From contig JAISKH010000079.1 in NCBI GenBank assembly GCA_031261325.1, forward strand, positions 1 through 34,204: 34,204 nt of DNA, in the 5' to 3' direction. A program made the translations under genes and the position numbers. Source of the DNA: Oscillospiraceae bacterium. Lineage in GTDB: Bacteria > Bacillota > Clostridia > Oscillospirales > Oscillospiraceae. This document shows, piece by piece, positions 25,564-32,786 of this stretch (positions are counted from its first letter, which is position 1; each line of letters opens with the position of its first letter). The notes beneath the pieces are model-generated. The model was not told where the DNA came from and made no database searches. It saw nothing but the letters and a program-made list of their open reading frames with translations.

Positions 25564-27117
25564 ATGAAATTATTCGGTTTCACTAAAAAGAAAACAGGTC
25601 GGTACGCCGGCATTGAACAGGTTAAAAAGTCGAGCGCAACCGTCAAGAAAAAGAGTAAGCTGATACGCATACTTATTATAACCGTGTCGGTACTCGCCGC
25701 GCTTGCCATTGGCGCGGTCGCGCTGATTAAGTTCGGCGCGCGCCCGCCTGAAGTTCAGCCATATGTGCCGAAGCCGCCGCAGGTTTCGCAAAACCCGGAT
25801 GTGACGCAGAACCCCGAGGTCACACCCGAAACGCCGCCTGTGGAGGGCGTGGAAACCGTCGGGCGCAAGTCGGGCGTTTACACGTTCGTCGTGCTCGGTA
25901 CTGACGACGGCAACGGCAACACGGACACCATCATGGTTTCGACGCTCGACACGGTTAAACACACGCTCAACATCGTGAATATCCCGCGCGACACGCTTGT
26001 CAACGTATCGTGGAACACGAAGCGAATCAATTCCGTCTGGGCAAACGTCGGTATTGACGGCTTCCGCACCAAGCTCGCGGACGTAATCGGCTACAATATC
26101 GACTTTTATATGATAATCGACATGAAAGCGTTCAAGGCGCTGATAAACGCGGTTGACGGCGTTGACTTTGAGGTTACGTCAACCATGAACTACGACGACC
26201 CGTATCAGGATTTGCACATTCACTTCACAAAGGGAATGCACCACTTCAACGGGCAGCAAGCTTTGGAGCTTGTGCGCTTCCGCGGTTACGCGGCGGGCGA
26301 CATTAAGCGCATTGAGACGCAGCAGAATTTCCTGATGTCGGCGGCGAAACAGGTGCTTTCCAAGAAAAGCTCAATCTCCATTACCGAGCTTGTGGACATC
26401 TTTACAAAGTACGTCAAAACCGACCTGTCGGTGCTGAACATGACGTGGCTCGCGGGCGAGTGCTTCAAGCTTGACGCGGAGAACATCTCGTTCAAGACGA
26501 TGCCCGGCAACTATGGCGACAGCGTGTATCAGGGCGGCGGCTGGCAGTCATACGTCACGATTACCGTTGACGAATGGATAACGATGATAAACGAAACGCT
26601 CAACCCGTTTGAGCGTGAGGTGACGCTGAACGACCTGAGCATCATGACGCGCAACAGCAGCGGCACGCTGTACGTCACGGACGGCAACTGGCAGGGGAGT
26701 TCGTCTTGGGGTTCGACCAAGAAGCCGTCAAGCTCGGGTTCAAGCTCAAGCTCCGCCGGTAAGGCAACCGCCGCACCGACGGTAACGAAGAGTCCGCCAC
26801 CGACAACTGCGGCGTCGCCAAGCCCGTCGCAAAGCCCGTCGCCGTCGTCGAACGCGCCGAGCACGGCGGCTCCGCCGTCCGACAACGCGACCGCGACGGA
26901 CACTCCGCCGACGACGGAAGCTCCCGCAGTCTCCGAAGTCCCGTGGGAAGCGGGCGAAGTCTCGCCTCCGCCGACGGAAGCTCCCGTAGTTGAAACGCCA
27001 CCTGAAGTGCAGGTGCCCGCGGACAATCAATCGGACGACGGCACGAGCGAATACGCTCCGCCGCCCGACAGCGGCACAGGCGGCGGCCTGTATTACGACA
27101 TGACAAACCTGACATAA
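25564..27117 (+). CDS. LytR-CpsA-Psr (LCP) family cell-wall polymer ligase
   Basis: A 517-aa membrane protein. LCP enzymes transfer lipid-linked anionic glycopolymers to peptidoglycan. The ATG at 25564 follows GAAAGGA by 9 nt. Residues 1-32 are basic and cytoplasmic, 33-55 form the membrane helix, and 56-95 are a Pro/Val-rich spacer. The LCP domain (~100-250) has TFVVLGTDDGNGNTDTIMV, NIVNIPRDTLV, RINSVWANVG, INAVDGVDFEV and HHFNGQQALELVRFRGYAAG-DIKR, with the Arg and Asp residues used in pyrophosphate and Mg binding. Residues ~375-517 are an unusually long low-complexity tail rich in Ser, Pro, Thr and Ala, probably wall-spanning. It sits between yqeK and rsfS, a common clostridial position. 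Confidence 0.9.
   Translation: MKLFGFTKKKTGRYAGIEQVKKSSATVKKKSKLIRILIITVSVLAALAIGAVALIKFGARPPEVQPYVPKPPQVSQNPDVTQNPEVTPETPPVEGVETVGRKSGVYTFVVLGTDDGNGNTDTIMVSTLDTVKHTLNIVNIPRDTLVNVSWNTKRINSVWANVGIDGFRTKLADVIGYNIDFYMIIDMKAFKALINAVDGVDFEVTSTMNYDDPYQDLHIHFTKGMHHFNGQQALELVRFRGYAAGDIKRIETQQNFLMSAAKQVLSKKSSISITELVDIFTKYVKTDLSVLNMTWLAGECFKLDAENISFKTMPGNYGDSVYQGGGWQSYVTITVDEWITMINETLNPFEREVTLNDLSIMTRNSSGTLYVTDGNWQGSSSWGSTKKPSSSGSSSSSAGKATAAPTVTKSPPPTTAASPSPSQSPSPSSNAPSTAAPPSDNATATDTPPTTEAPAVSEVPWEAGEVSPPPTEAPVVETPPEVQVPADNQSDDGTSEYAPPPDSGTGGGLYYDMTNLT
26913..26990 (+). repeat. Short direct repeat in the LCP tail
   Basis: GACGGAAGCTCCCG-N-AGT occurs at 26913-26930 and 26973-26990, a 60-bp (20-residue) period. 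It encodes a repeated TEAP-x-V unit within the Pro/Thr-rich tail. This suggests the tail grows or shrinks by in-frame repeat slippage. Confidence 0.6.
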
Positions 27118-27141
27118 GGTTTACTGAAAGGATTGAATTAT

Positions 27142-27510
27142 TTGCTGACACCTATTGAAATGGCGAAAATCGCCGTCCGCGCGCTCGATGAAAAGAAAGG
27201 GCGCGACCTCTCGATGCTCGCAACGCGCGACATTACCGTTCTTGCCGACTACTTTGTCATTGCCACCGCGACGAGCACGACGCACATCAAATCCCTTGCC
27301 GACGAGGTTGAAAAGGCGCTGAAGGACAACGGCGAAACGCCGCTCCACATTGAGGGCAGACACGGCGGCGGTTGGGTTCTCGTTGACTTCGGCTGCGTTG
27401 TGGTGCACCTGTTTTTAGAGGATGTGCGCGAGTTCTATCAGCTTGAGCGACTTTGGAGCGACGCGAAAAAGGTTGAAGTCTCTGAATTTTTAGAAACCGT
27501 AAAGGATTGA
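27142..27510 (+). CDS. rsfS: Ribosomal silencing factor RsfS
   Basis: A 122-aa protein that binds ribosomal protein uL14 and blocks subunit joining when nutrients are limiting. The TTG at 27142 is chosen because GAAAGGA lies 9 nt upstream; the in-frame TTG at 27133 would abut that site. Family blocks: [41 protein letters not shown], the [16 protein letters not shown] core and [20 protein letters not shown]. Length is normal. leuS starts 5 nt after the stop, and the leuS Shine-Dalgarno lies in the last rsfS codons. Confidence 0.94.
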   Translation: MLTPIEMAKIAVRALDEKKGRDLSMLATRDITVLADYFVIATATSTTHIKSLADEVEKALKDNGETPLHIEGRHGGGWVLVDFGCVVVHLFLEDVREFYQLERLWSDAKKVEVSEFLETVKD

Positions 27511-27515
27511 TAGCA

Positions 27516-29924
27516 TTGAAATATGAGTTTACACGCATAGAAAAAAAGTGGCAAAAGAACTGGGAGGAGACAAAGTCGTTCGCCGCGGTGAACGACTCTG
27601 ACAAGCCCAAGTTTTACGCGCTGGTTGAATTCCCGTACCCGTCGGGAGACGGTTTGCACGTCGGGCACCCGCGCCCATACACCGCGATGGACATCGTGGC
27701 GCGCAAGCGGCGTATGCAGGGTTATAACACGCTGTTCCCGATTGGGTTTGACGCGTTCGGCTTGCCGACGGAGAACTTTGCGATAAAGAACAAGGTTCAC
27801 CCCGCCGTCGTGACGAAAAAGAACATCGCGACGTTCACGAGCCAGCTGAAAATGCTCGGCTACAGCTTTGACTGGGACCGCGTAATTGACACGTCAAGCC
27901 CCGAATATTATAAGTGGACGCAATGGATTTTCATCAAGATGTTCGAGCGCGGACTTGCCTATAAAGCGAGTATGCCCGTTAACTGGTGCACCTCGTGCAA
28001 GTGCGTCCTCGCGAATGAGGAAGTCGTCAACGGCGTGTGCGAGCGTTGCGGAAGCGAGGTTGTCCGCCGCGAAAAGAGCCAATGGATGCTGAGAATCACC
28101 GACTACGCCGACAGGTTGCTTGACGACCTTGACGACGTGGATTTCATTGAGCGCGGGCGCGTGCAGACGAAAAACTGGATTGGGCGCAGCTACGGCGCGG
28201 AAGTTGACTTTACGACGACAGCAGGGGAGTCGCTCCGCGTTTTCACGACGCGACCCGACACGCTTTTCGGCGCGACTTATATGGTTATCTCGCCGGAGCA
28301 CGAGTTGCTGAAAGCTTGGACTGACAAGCTCGAAAACTTGAGCGAGGTTCAGGCGTATCAGGCGGCGGCGGCGCGCAAGTCCGACTTCGAGCGCACGGAG
28401 ATGGCTAAGGATAAGACAGGCGTGCGGCTAAAGGGCGTTGCCGCGCTGAACCCCGTGACAGGCGGCGAAATTCCGATTTTCATCTCCGACTACGTCCTCG
28501 CGACGTATGGAACGGGCGCGATTATGGCTGTCCCGGGGCACGATACGCGCGACTGGGAGTTCGCAAAAAAGTTTGAGCTGCCGATTGTTGAGGTCGTACA
28601 AGGCGGCGACGTGACGCTTGAGGCGTTCACCGACTGCGACACGGGCGTTATGGTCAATTCCGGTTTCCTCAACGGGTTGTCTGTGGACGAAGCAAAGGTG
28701 AAAATTACCGAGTGGCTGACAGAACAAAAGCTCGGCGAGCAAAAGGTCAACTTCAAGCTGCGCGACTGGGTTTTCTCGCGCCAACGCTACTGGGGCGAGC
28801 CGATTCCGATGGTGCATTGCGAGCATTGCGGTTACGTGCCCGTGCCGGAGAGCGAACTGCCGCTACGTCTGCCGGACGTTGAGAACTACGAGACGACTGA
28901 CGAGGGCGAGTCTCCGCTTGCGGCGATGACGGATTGGATTGCGACGACCTGCCCGAAGTGCGGCGCACCCGCAAAGCGCGAGACGGACACGATGCCGAAC
29001 TGGGCTGGCTCAAACTGGTACTATCTGCGTTACACCGACCCGAAAAACACTGACGCGCTCGCGTCGCGCGACGCCCTCGACTACTGGACGCCCGTTGACT
29101 GGTACAACGGCGGCATGGAGCACACGACGCTGCACTTCTTATATTCGCGGTTCTGCCACAAATTCCTGTACGACATAGGCGTTGTGCCGACGGCGGAACC
29201 TTACAAAAAGCGCACGTCGCACGGCATGATTCTCGCGGAGGACGGGCAGAAAATGTCCAAATCGCGCGGCAACGTGATAAATCCGAACGACATAGTGGAC
29301 GAGTTTGGCGCGGACACGCTGCGGCTGTACATCATGTTCATCGGCGACTTTGAAAAGGCTGCTCCGTGGTCGTCAAACGCCGTCAAGGGTTGCAAGCGCT
29401 TCCTCGACCGCGTGTGGAATCTCGCAGAAAAACCGTTGCAGGGCAAGGAGTTCGAGTATTCCGCGGCGAACGAAAAGGCGGTTCACGTCGCGATTAAAAA
29501 AGTGTCCGAGGACATTGAAAACGTCAAGTTCAACACCGCGATTGCCGCGCTGATGACGCTGACGAACGCGTTTTACGAGAACCCGCCGTCAAGAGGGGAT
29601 ATACACGCGCTGCTGTCGCTGCTGTCGCCGTTCGCGCCGCATATCGCGGAGGAGCTGTGGGAGCTGCAAGGCTTCAAAGGTCTTGCGTCGCAAGCGAAAT
29701 GGCTCGATTACGACGAGAGAAAAACTTTGGACGACGTGCGCGAGATTGCGGTTCAGGTCGGCGGCAAGCTAAAGGCGACGGTCTTTGTGCCGCAGGACTC
29801 GGAGCAGGACGTGACGCAAGCCGCCGCGCTCGCGAACGACAAGATTGCGCGGCTCGTTGAGGGTCACGAAATTGTGCGCGTTATATATATCAAGAACAAG
29901 CTTATAAATCTAATCATTAAGTAA
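27516..29924 (+). CDS. leuS: Leucyl-tRNA synthetase
   Basis: An 802-aa class I synthetase. The TTG at 27516 gives [18 protein letters not shown], the standard N-terminus, with AAAGGA 9 nt upstream; another in-frame TTG lies three codons earlier. The ATP-site motif is HVGH in [17 protein letters not shown] and the second is KMSKS in [13 protein letters not shown]. The CP1 editing domain is present and looks active, with [12 protein letters not shown] and [16 protein letters not shown]. Two Cys pairs near residues 150-180 (CTSCKC, CERCG) and another set around 440-490 (CEHCG, CPKCG) suggest zinc sites. The C-terminal anticodon and tail domains are complete. No T-box leader exists because the gene is inside an operon. 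Confidence 0.96.
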   Translation: MKYEFTRIEKKWQKNWEETKSFAAVNDSDKPKFYALVEFPYPSGDGLHVGHPRPYTAMDIVARKRRMQGYNTLFPIGFDAFGLPTENFAIKNKVHPAVVTKKNIATFTSQLKMLGYSFDWDRVIDTSSPEYYKWTQWIFIKMFERGLAYKASMPVNWCTSCKCVLANEEVVNGVCERCGSEVVRREKSQWMLRITDYADRLLDDLDDVDFIERGRVQTKNWIGRSYGAEVDFTTTAGESLRVFTTRPDTLFGATYMVISPEHELLKAWTDKLENLSEVQAYQAAAARKSDFERTEMAKDKTGVRLKGVAALNPVTGGEIPIFISDYVLATYGTGAIMAVPGHDTRDWEFAKKFELPIVEVVQGGDVTLEAFTDCDTGVMVNSGFLNGLSVDEAKVKITEWLTEQKLGEQKVNFKLRDWVFSRQRYWGEPIPMVHCEHCGYVPVPESELPLRLPDVENYETTDEGESPLAAMTDWIATTCPKCGAPAKRETDTMPNWAGSNWYYLRYTDPKNTDALASRDALDYWTPVDWYNGGMEHTTLHFLYSRFCHKFLYDIGVVPTAEPYKKRTSHGMILAEDGQKMSKSRGNVINPNDIVDEFGADTLRLYIMFIGDFEKAAPWSSNAVKGCKRFLDRVWNLAEKPLQGKEFEYSAANEKAVHVAIKKVSEDIENVKFNTAIAALMTLTNAFYENPPSRGDIHALLSLLSPFAPHIAEELWELQGFKGLASQAKWLDYDERKTLDDVREIAVQVGGKLKATVFVPQDSEQDVTQAAALANDKIARLVEGHEIVRVIYIKNKLINLIIK

Positions 29925-29933
29925 CACAAATCC

Positions 29934-29962
29934 AAGCTCGCGTCTAAACATGACGCGAGCTT
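29934..29962. terminator. Hairpin between leuS and the minus-strand microprotein gene
   Basis: AAGCTCGCGTC (29934-29944) and GACGCGAGCTT (29952-29962) pair perfectly over 11 bp around a 7-nt loop. It lies 9 nt after the leuS stop and 6 nt beyond the stop of the convergent microprotein gene. The plus-strand tail is GCGCGTTTATTT and the minus-strand tail GGATTTGTGTT, so neither has a pure T-run. A bidirectional terminator is the best reading. Confidence 0.65.
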
Positions 29963-29968
29963 GCGCGT

Positions 29969-30106
29969 TTATTTGCGCCGTCTGCCGATGTAGTGAACGC
30001 AGCGGGATACCTCGGTGCGGCGGTTCGAGCTGCCGGGCGAAGCCGCGCGCTCGAGCGAGCACAAGCCATCGCGCTGGTAAACGCACGTATCGGTGCAGGG
30101 TATCAT
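29969..30106 (-). CDS. Four-cysteine microprotein (45 aa)
   Basis: This small gene is short enough to be missed by most callers. The minus strand has GGAGGTG (30119-30113) 6 nt before ATG (30106-30104), then 45 codons ending in TAA at 29971-29969. The protein begins MIPCTDTCVYQRDGLCSLER and ends RCVHYIGRRRK, with cysteines at 4, 8, 16 and 36 (C-x3-C-x7-C-x19-C) and a basic C-terminus. The spacing suggests a metal site or disulphides. From memory, clostridia encode tiny proteins with a similar C-x3-C-x2-Q-x-D/N-G-x-C-x-L-E pattern, sometimes misnamed as dehydratases; I cannot confirm this. A hairpin follows the stop. Support comes from the ideal ribosome binding site, the cysteine pattern and the otherwise empty 400-nt gap. 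Confidence 0.7.
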   Translation of the reverse strand: MIPCTDTCVYQRDGLCSLERAASPGSSNRRTEVSRCVHYIGRRRK

Positions 30107-30210
30107 AACGAACACCTCCGATTACTGCGTTTATTCTCCGCGATTGCCGCGAAAATATTTTTGCAAATTCAGGAAGCGGCGAGGTGTAGTGGCTTGGCAC
30201 TTCAAACATA

Positions 30211-30246
30211 CCATACTCAACAAAATAAAAATTTTGTTGAGTATGG
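30211..30246. repeat. Perfect 16-bp inverted repeat (36-bp palindrome)
   Basis: CCATACTCAACAAAAT (30211-30226) is the exact reverse complement of ATTTTGTTGAGTATGG (30231-30246), with an AAAA loop at 30227-30230. It lies just upstream of the predicted Xer promoter and between two divergent genes. No T-run follows on either strand, so it is not a normal terminator. It may be an operator, a protein-binding DNA site or a remnant of a mobile repeat. Bases 30107-30210 show no gene I can support. Confidence 0.85.
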
Positions 30247-30248
30247 GG

Positions 30249-30277
30249 TAGAAAAAACGGAGCAAATATGCTATAAT
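30249..30277 (+). promoter_or_regulatory. Extended -10 promoter for the Xer recombinase gene
   Basis: TATAAT (30272-30277) is perfect and preceded by TGC, giving an extended -10 (TGnTATAAT). A weak -35, TAGAAA (30249-30254), lies 17 nt upstream, 2 nt after the palindrome ends. The start codon is about 49 nt downstream. Confidence 0.78.
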
Positions 30278-30325
30278 TACGCCATAAACCGCAATTCTGC
30301 CGATTTGCACGATTGGAGCTACATC

Positions 30326-31342
30326 ATGGACTACAGAACCGAGTCGCCGGAAATTCTGCGCGATTTTCTCACGTATCATGAAACCATCAAGGGTCACTCA
30401 AAGAAAACCGTTGACGAGTACTTTCTCGACCTGCGGACGTTTTTCCGTTTCCTCAAGCTCCACAAAAAACTTGCGCCGACCGCGACGAGCTTTGATGCAA
30501 TCGGCATCATGGACGTTTCGCTTGAGCTAATCGCGGCGGTCACAATTTCCGACGTGTATGAGTTCCTCGCGTACCTCGCGCGTGAGCGTCCCGGTCGCAA
30601 CGGCGTCGGACTGAGCGCAAGCTCGCGCGCGCGCAAAATCGCGACGATTCGCTCGTTTTATAAGTACCTGACCGTCAAGAAAAACCTACTTAAAGAAAAC
30701 CCAATGACGGGTCTTGACAGCCCCAAGTCCGCGAAATCTCTGCCGCGCTTCCTGTCGCTTGACGAGAGCCGCGAGTTGCTAAACGCCGCGTCGGGCAAAA
30801 ATCAGGCGCGCGATTACTGTATACTCACGCTGTTTCTCAACTGTGGGTTGCGCGTCTCGGAGCTTGTCGGGCTGAACCTGTCAGATTTTTCGGAGGATTC
30901 GCTGCGCGTGCTCGGCAAGGGCAACAAAGTGCGCGTTGTGTACCTCAACGACTCGTGCATCGACGCGGTGAACGACTACATTGCCGTGCGCAAATCGCTC
31001 ACGGAGCAAACGAATGAGCGCGCGTTCTTCCTGTCGGACAGCCGCGCGTCGCACCACGCGCGGCTCACGCGGGACGGCGCGCACTACATAGTCAAGCGGC
31101 TGTTGCTGAAAGCGGGACTTGACAGCACACGATTTTCGTCGCACAAGCTGCGGCACACCGCCGCGACGCTGATGTTGCGCTCCGGCGTTGACGTGCGAAC
31201 CTTGCAGGAGCTGCTTGGACACGAGCACCTGAACACGACGCAGATTTACACGCACGTCGAAAGCGACAGCTTGCGCGAGGCGGCGCGGCTGAACCCGCTC
31301 GCGGAATATAAGCCGAGTAAAAGCGATAAGGTTGACGACTGA
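30326..31342 (+). CDS. xerC: Tyrosine recombinase of the XerC/XerD family
   Basis: A 338-aa site-specific recombinase. The frame is open for over 100 codons upstream, but the ATG at 30326 has GGAG 7 nt before it and gives an ordinary Xer N-terminus (ILRDFLTYHETIKGHSKKTV). The N-terminal core-binding domain spans ~10-120. The catalytic set is complete: R176 in GLRVSEL, K198 in GKGNK, H273 and R276 in SHKLRHTAATLM, H299 in LLGHEHLNTTQ and Y308 in IYTHV. Xer enzymes resolve chromosome dimers at dif with FtsK; the housekeeping length, clean context and lack of other mobile genes favour that role over a phage or transposon integrase. XerC versus XerD is not settled by sequence reading alone. Confidence 0.88.
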   Translation: MDYRTESPEILRDFLTYHETIKGHSKKTVDEYFLDLRTFFRFLKLHKKLAPTATSFDAIGIMDVSLELIAAVTISDVYEFLAYLARERPGRNGVGLSASSRARKIATIRSFYKYLTVKKNLLKENPMTGLDSPKSAKSLPRFLSLDESRELLNAASGKNQARDYCILTLFLNCGLRVSELVGLNLSDFSEDSLRVLGKGNKVRVVYLNDSCIDAVNDYIAVRKSLTEQTNERAFFLSDSRASHHARLTRDGAHYIVKRLLLKAGLDSTRFSSHKLRHTAATLMLRSGVDVRTLQELLGHEHLNTTQIYTHVESDSLREAARLNPLAEYKPSKSDKVDD

Positions 31343-31349
31343 ATAAGCA

Positions 31350-31379
31350 CAAGGAGTGAGAATTTCTCACTCCTTGTTT
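31350..31379. terminator. Bidirectional terminator between xerC and the small minus-strand gene
   Basis: CAAGGAGTGAGA (31350-31361) pairs perfectly with TCTCACTCCTTG (31365-31376) around a 3-nt loop and is followed by TTTCATT on the plus strand. On the minus strand the tail is TGCTTATT. It sits between two convergent genes. Confidence 0.8.
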
Positions 31380-31381
31380 CA

Positions 31382-31603
31382 TTAAAATCCCGCTTTGCGC
31401 TTCTCGCGCTTTGTTTTGGGCGACGTGTAATGCTGAATACTGATTATGTAGCGGCTGTTGATAATCTCCGCGTCGCCGTCCTCGTCGGGCTTCAGCTTAA
31501 CCCAACCGTCAGTAGCAAACTCAATTGTTCCGACAAAGTCAACGTAATCGACGAGAGTAATCGTACATTCGCGACCGATAAATTCCCTGAAAAGCTCGTT
31601 CAC
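31382..31603 (-). CDS. Small beta-rich protein, possibly Sm-like (73 aa)
   Basis: A 73-aa protein with a GTG start and AGGGGAGTG just upstream. The sequence alternates short beta-strands: CTITLVDYVDFVGTIEFAT, then GWVKLKPD, an acidic turn, AEIINSRYIISIQHY and a basic tail (PKTKREKRKAGF). A bent-strand pattern with G-T-I and an I-N-x-x-x-I-x-x-I ending is reminiscent of Sm/Hfq-like barrels and of small clostridial proteins of unknown function (I recall DUF6897, uncertain). It lies 29 nt downstream of yebC on the same strand, so the two are probably co-transcribed. RNA or protein binding is only a guess. Confidence 0.7.
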   Translation of the reverse strand: MNELFREFIGRECTITLVDYVDFVGTIEFATDGWVKLKPDEDGDAEIINSRYIISIQHYTSPKTKREKRKAGF

Positions 31604-31632
31604 AGCACACTCCCCTATTCGTTTTTTTAGTT

Positions 31633-32364
31633 TTATTCCTCGTAATTGTGCCAGACGTTCTGCACATCGTCATTTTCTTCCAGAATATCCAACATTTTAT
31701 CCATATTTTTCACGTCGTCCGCGTCGGTGAGCTTGATGTAATTTTGCGGCACCATCTCCGCCTGCGCCGACAGGAACTTATAGCCGAGCTTTTCGAGCGC
31801 GTCCGACACCTCCGCAACGCTGTCGGCGGCGGTGTAAACCTCGTAAACCTCGTCCTCAGTCTCAACGTCGTCCGCGCCGGACTCAAGCGCGTCGTTAATC
31901 ATCTTGTCCTCGTCGATGTCGCCGTCCTCGTTGTCAACGATTATAACGCCCTTGTGGTCGAAGCTCCAAGCGACGCTGCCGACCGCGCCCATGTTCCCGC
32001 CGTACTTGTCGAAAGCGTGCCGCACCTCGCTCGCCGTGCGGTTGCGGTTGTCGGTCATAGCCTCGACAATGACGGCGACGCCGGCGGGACCGTAACCCTC
32101 GTAGGTGACGCTCTCGTAGCTGTCCGCGTTGCCGGAGCCAAGCCCCTTTTCAATCGCGCGCTTGATGTTGTCGTTCGGCATATTCGCGGCTTTCGCCTTC
32201 GCGACGACCGCCGCAAGGCGCGAATTGTTAACGGGGTCGCCGCTCCCGCCCTCTTTTACCGCGACAATCATTTCGCGCGCAATCTTGGTAAACACCTTGC
32301 CGCGCTTAGCGTCGGCGGCGTTTTTCGTTTTCTGTATGTTATGCCACTTTGAATGTCCTGACAT
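31633..32364 (-). CDS. yebC: YebC/PmpR-family protein
   Basis: A 243-aa protein with the diagnostic start MSGHSKWHNIQKTKNAADAKRG, followed by FTKIAREMIVAVKEGG, NMPNDNIKRAIEKG, YEGYGPAGVAVIVEAMTDNRNRT and GSVAWSFDHKG. YebC proteins were first described as transcriptional regulators (PmpR); more recent work links members of the family to relief of ribosome stalling at proline-rich stretches. Which applies here is not visible in sequence. AGGGGAG lies about 9 nt before the ATG. The C-terminal third is acidic. It is the first gene of a minus-strand pair and is divergent from the 38-aa gene. Confidence 0.95.
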   Translation of the reverse strand: MSGHSKWHNIQKTKNAADAKRGKVFTKIAREMIVAVKEGGSGDPVNNSRLAAVVAKAKAANMPNDNIKRAIEKGLGSGNADSYESVTYEGYGPAGVAVIVEAMTDNRNRTASEVRHAFDKYGGNMGAVGSVAWSFDHKGVIIVDNEDGDIDEDKMINDALESGADDVETEDEVYEVYTAADSVAEVSDALEKLGYKFLSAQAEMVPQNYIKLTDADDVKNMDKMLDILEENDDVQNVWHNYEE

Positions 32365-32469
32365 TCTCCCATTCTCCCCTTGTAATTTAGTCGTGTAATT
32401 GTATCACAAACGCGGCGCAATGGCAACACCCTGCGCCTGTGAATTTACATATTCGCGCCGACTTTTTCT

Positions 32470-32499
32470 GTATAAACCGCGTGCTTGGTGTGCAAAATA
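32470..32499 (+). promoter_or_regulatory. Possible forespore-type (sigma-G-like) promoter before the 38-aa gene
   Basis: GTATA (32470-32474), 18 nt, then CAAAATA (32493-32499) fits the sigma-G pattern GHATR-N18-CATnnTA with one -10 mismatch. No good sigma-A pair was seen at this position. The predicted start would fall just upstream of the AAGGAGGTG ribosome site. Short motifs like this arise by chance, so confidence is low. The rest of the 167-nt gap (32365-32531) shows no gene. Confidence 0.3.
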
Positions 32500-32531
32500 T
32501 TCCTATCAAGCCGATTAAGGAGGTGTTAACA

Positions 32532-32648
32532 ATGGCGAAAGGTAAAAACAAGCAGGACTCTAATCGCTCGACACAGCCGCAGCAAACCCAAACCCCGAAA
32601 GCCCCCAACCAGAGCAGCGAAGGAAAATCTCAAGGTTCAGGTAAATAA
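32532..32648 (+). CDS. 38-aa hydrophilic, Lys/Gln/Ser-rich protein
   Basis: A tiny gene with a near-perfect Shine-Dalgarno, AAGGAGGTG, 6 nt before the ATG, and a strong terminator 2 nt after the TAA. The protein starts MAKGKNKQDSNRSTQPQQ and ends EGKSQGSGK; it has no hydrophobic residue beyond a few Ala and Pro, no cysteine and no signal peptide, so it is probably disordered. The self-contained transcription unit argues that it is expressed. Composition (Lys, Gln, Asn, Ser, Gly) recalls minor small acid-soluble spore proteins, and a sigma-G-like motif lies upstream, but there is no sequence match I can point to. A structured or antimicrobial peptide is less likely. Function unknown. Confidence 0.7.
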   Translation: MAKGKNKQDSNRSTQPQQTQTPKAPNQSSEGKSQGSGK

Positions 32649-32650
32649 CG

Positions 32651-32678
32651 AAAAGTCCGCCTTTGAGCGGACTTTTTT
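32651..32678 (+). terminator. Intrinsic terminator of the 38-aa gene
   Basis: AAAAGTCCGC (32651-32660) and GCGGACTTTT (32667-32676) form a perfect 10-bp stem around a 6-nt loop, ending in six T (32673-32678). It is the clearest plus-strand terminator in the window together with that at 33713-33744. A 12-bp palindrome, AACCCGCGGGTT, follows at 32688-32699. Confidence 0.93.
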
Positions 32679-32722
32679 CGGCAACTCAACCCGCGGGTTA
32701 GCGCGCATATCGCGACAGGTTA

Positions 32723-32751
32723 TTGCAATCGCGTCGATTTTTAGGTATGCT
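32723..32751 (+). promoter_or_regulatory. Putative promoter for the XRE-TPR regulator
   Basis: TTGCAA (32723-32728) and TATGCT (32746-32751) are 17 nt apart, each matching 4 of 6 consensus bases. The gene start is 35 nt downstream, after GGAGG. Confidence 0.5.
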
Positions 32752-32786
32752 GTCGTCATACTTGAAATATATCGGAGGTTTGCGCC

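Noticed and set aside
27434..27545. A T-box leader for leuS
   Set aside because: leuS starts 5 nt after rsfS, leaving no room for a leader, and no T-box motif was seen within rsfS.
30211..30246. The palindrome as an intrinsic terminator
   Set aside because: No T-run follows on either strand and no gene ends nearby on either side.
29993..30325. A 111-residue N-terminal extension of the Xer recombinase
   Set aside because: The extension crosses the palindrome and the extended -10 promoter, has no similarity to Xer N-termini, and the ATG at 30326 has a good ribosome site.
30131..30397. An 88-codon minus-strand frame over the palindrome and the start of xerC
   Set aside because: It overlaps the promoter and the true xerC N-terminus and has no motif; the neighbouring 45-aa frame is better supported.
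32439..32531. A 31-codon upstream extension of the 38-aa gene
   Set aside because: The AAGGAGGTG site lies inside the extension, 6 nt before the chosen ATG.
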